Positions 3,684-5,469 of a stretch of DNA of 5,469 nucleotides are shown piece after piece. The stretch lies in the NCBI GenBank assembly GCA_017379255.1, contig JAFNWZ010000179.1:1-5469 (forward strand). The letters are read 5' to 3'. The position numbers and the translations under genes are program-made. This stretch comes from Akkermansia sp. (lineage in GTDB: Bacteria > Verrucomicrobiota > Verrucomicrobiia > Verrucomicrobiales > Akkermansiaceae). How positions within the stretch are numbered: the first letter of the stretch is position 1; each line of letters opens with the position of its first letter. The notes beneath the pieces were generated by a model. The model worked only from the letters and a program-made list of their open reading frames with translations, ran no database searches and had not been told where the DNA came from.

Positions 3684-5469
3684 TCACCTGTGTCTCCAGC
3701 CCGGCGGCGGCGGGCAAGCAGCGCGGTAAGGGCCAGCAGGCTCAGCGTTGTGGTGGCAGGTTCCGGCACCAGTCCCGGAATCAGTTGCAGATAGACCACC
3801 CCGGCCTCAGAGTCATACACCAGCAACGTTTGCGCGTTAACATAGTCATTGCCGGTAACATAGCGGTCTGCCCGGGTATAGTAGACACCGGAACCAGCCG
3901 TAGCGGTAACGGCTTCATCATTCCCGTACCCGAATGTCATGCTGCCGACATCGCTGAAGAGCACCACCTGAGCCCCCACCGGAATATCCAGCGTCGTTTT
4001 AAGCGTTATCTGGTTATTCCGCATGGTGTCCAAAGTCAGGGACCCGCCCAGCAGGCTGATATGCGACTGATTAGCTTCATAGGTAGAACCACCGGCCAAT
4101 GTCAGCCCGCCAGCAGCCTTTACCGCACCGACAGCCTGCTGGTTGATGGCAATGTCAGGGTTGAACTGCTCCCTGTAAACCAGGCTACCAACATCCTCAC
4201 CCACCGGGTGATACTCGCCAACAACCTGGGCAGCGCTGGAAAGCACCACATCATCCGGAGTAAGAGAGACAGCCTCCTTCAAATCGTTGAGGTTATAGGC
4301 ATAATCCGTCTTGCTCTGACTCACGGAAAGGATAGCACCAGCGGCCACGCTCACCGAGTCATCCGAAATAAGGACAGCCCCTGTACCGTAGGAAGGAGTG
4401 TTGCCTTCAGCATCAGCCAGCTCAGGCACCACGCCCGTAGAGCGCAGGTTCAGCGATTCCCCGGCCGCAATGGTTACCTTACCGCCAATATTGACGGAAG
4501 CATGCTGGCCGGACACATCAATGCTGCCATCGATGAACGAACCGGTAGCAACGTGAATGGAAGCATTATCGCCCTCTACGCGGAAATCACCGGTATAATC
4601 CACCATGGAATCAAATGAAGCAACAGTCCCCTTGCCAGTGGCATCGGAAACCACCACGGTACCGGTGCCGCTGAGCACCTTGGATTGGGAGCTTATCCCT
4701 GCCTCACCGTTTCCGCTCAGCAGGAACGTACCATTGTCTTTCAGGGTGGTGGAAGCCGCCTTGTAGCCATTACCCTCCATGTGCAGCACGCGCTCCGTCA
4801 TTTCCGTGCCTTCAATGGTAACATCGCCCTGGATATCATCAGCCGCAGCGGCAAGAGTAGTCACCAGCCGGGCATCCTCGCACCCCGGCTCAACGGTCAC
4901 ACGCAGATCCGCTGTAGCCTCAAGCACCACCTCGCTCTTGCCAGAAGCCGTAGCCCCCAGACCAAAGGCACTCTGCACCTCAACCACACCACGCGTAATG
5001 TGGGTGCCGCCCGTGTAGGAAGAATCACCGCGCAGAACCAGGGTGCCGTCACCGGAATGCAGCACGCCGCCCGAAACAGTCTCACCGGCATCCTTGATAT
5101 CGCCATTGAGCACCACGGTGGCAGACTGACCCACGGCAGAAATAAGCGCCGCCGTCCGGCCATCCGTCAGGGCGTGGGGCCCATCTTCCGTTACCGTATA
5201 TGCCGACCATTGTTCATCGCCGGAACCGCTAAGTTTAATGTCATTGTCAAGTACGGTCTCCGCATCACCATAACCGAGGGTATATGACAACATAAGGGAA
5301 GCGCCATCGTTCACGACAACATCTTCAGCGCCCACCGTACCCCAGCCACGCAGGCGGAGCGTGCCCTCCGCAACCTCCGTGCCGCCCGTGTAGGTGTTAA
5401 CCTGGTCAAGCACCAGCGTGCCCACGCCTACCTTGCGCAGCCCGGCAGTCACATCATCGGCATGATGAA
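3677..5469 (-). CDS. PEP-CTERM protein with autotransporter-associated beta-strand repeats (5' end outside window)
   Basis: The visible part is about 596 residues of a larger protein; the frame stays open to the right edge, so the true start and signal peptide lie beyond it. A GTG at 5452 is an internal valine, not a start. Two PATR-type repeats are seen: GVGTLVLDQVNTYTGGTEV (within 5437-5351) and GDGTLVLRGDSSYTGGTHI (within 5062-4973). The following region is Gly/Ser/Thr/Val-rich with short alternating strands, as expected of a beta-helix. The C-terminus has VPEP, a hydrophobic stretch, RRRR and a short AGDTGDY tail, the PEP-CTERM signal recognised by exosortase in Gram-negative bacteria. 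The protein is therefore expected to be exported and processed at the envelope or surface. No beta-barrel translocator domain is present, so it is not a classical type V autotransporter. Ligand or role (adhesion, matrix) is unknown. The frame has no internal stop. Confidence 0.9.
   Translation of the reverse strand, partial: HHADDVTAGLRKVGVGTLVLDQVNTYTGGTEVAEGTLRLRGWGTVGAEDVVVNDGASLMLSYTLGYGDAETVLDNDIKLSGSGDEQWSAYTVTEDGPHALTDGRTAALISAVGQSATVVLNGDIKDAGETVSGGVLHSGDGTLVLRGDSSYTGGTHITRGVVEVQSAFGLGATASGKSEVVLEATADLRVTVEPGCEDARLVTTLAAAADDIQGDVTIEGTEMTERVLHMEGNGYKAASTTLKDNGTFLLSGNGEAGISSQSKVLSGTGTVVVSDATGKGTVASFDSMVDYTGDFRVEGDNASIHVATGSFIDGSIDVSGQHASVNIGGKVTIAAGESLNLRSTGVVPELADAEGNTPSYGTGAVLISDDSVSVAAGAILSVSQSKTDYAYNLNDLKEAVSLTPDDVVLSSAAQVVGEYHPVGEDVGSLVYREQFNPDIAINQQAVGAVKAAGGLTLAGGSTYEANQSHISLLGGSLTLDTMRNNQITLKTTLDIPVGAQVVLFSDVGSMTFGYGNDEAVTATAGSGVYYTRADRYVTGNDYVNAQTLLVYDSEAGVVYLQLIPGLVPEPATTTLSLLALTALLARRRRAGDTGDY
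3680..3769 (-). other. PEP-CTERM sorting signal
   Basis: The last 30 codons encode VPEP, a Leu/Thr/Ala-rich hydrophobic stretch, four arginines and AGDTGDY. This three-part arrangement is the PEP-CTERM signal. The seven residues after the arginine cluster are a somewhat long tail. The exosortase gene is not in the window. Confidence 0.9.
4973..5062 (-). repeat. PATR-type beta-strand repeat (second)
   Basis: The encoded segment has the G-x-GTLVL, then (S)YTGGT, then a GVVEV strand. It repeats the plan of the copy nearer the right edge at a distance of about 125 residues. The shared core is GTLVL-N5-YTGGT. Confidence 0.8.
5351..5437 (-). repeat. PATR-type beta-strand repeat (first visible)
   Basis: The encoded segment runs RKVGVGTLVL, then NTYTGGT, then EGTLRL, a near-consensus autotransporter-associated beta-strand repeat. 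More copies probably lie beyond the right edge. Confidence 0.85.

Noticed and set aside
3614..5287. Plus-strand open frames opposite the PEP-CTERM gene
   Set aside because: The minus strand has beta-strand repeats and a full PEP-CTERM tail in one uninterrupted frame.
5450..5452. GTG as start of the PEP-CTERM protein
   Set aside because: The frame is open to the window edge, the codon sits just before a beta-strand repeat, and there is no signal peptide after it; it is an internal valine.

Overview
The window looks like chromosomal DNA from a Verrucomicrobiota-type bacterium, possibly an Akkermansia relative from the gut. The main evidence is the gene running off the right edge. It encodes a surface protein with autotransporter-associated beta-strand repeats (PATR type) that ends in a VPEP/hydrophobic/RRRR PEP-CTERM sorting tail, a combination common in that phylum. 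The G+C-rich sequence and an anaerobic pyruvate formate-lyase activase fit this. The taxonomic call is inference; no rRNA or other marker gene is present.

Layout, left to right. Bases 1-145 are non-coding and carry a short heptamer repeat and a good promoter. Next is pflA (+, 146-892), the radical-SAM activase of pyruvate formate-lyase. Convergent to it is a two-gene minus-strand operon (1706-1314, then 1317-928) encoding small unrecognised exported or membrane-anchored proteins joined by an ATGA overlap. A divergent intergenic region (1707-2073) holds the most unusual element of the window: five consecutive hairpins with different stems, joined by a near-constant 7-nt linker, TCGAAAT. Rightward from it runs a compact three-gene cluster: a cytosolic protein that looks like two tandem degenerate DUF4279-like domains (2074-2781), a small three-helix membrane protein (2778-3122, ATGA overlap) and a GNAT acetyltransferase (3129-3683). 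The last gene overlaps by 7 nt, tail to tail, with the PEP-CTERM beta-strand-repeat protein (minus, 3677 to beyond the right edge).

Functional picture. pflA serves anaerobic pyruvate cleavage. The PEP-CTERM protein is envelope or surface exposed. The other five genes cannot be placed in a pathway from sequence. Their overlaps and tight spacing say that each set is co-transcribed. Two promoters (pflA and the minus-strand operon) share an extended -10 of the form TGCTANNAT only 6-7 nt from the chosen start codon, which suggests leaderless mRNAs. The best candidates for something undescribed are the tandem hairpin array and this promoter/start arrangement.
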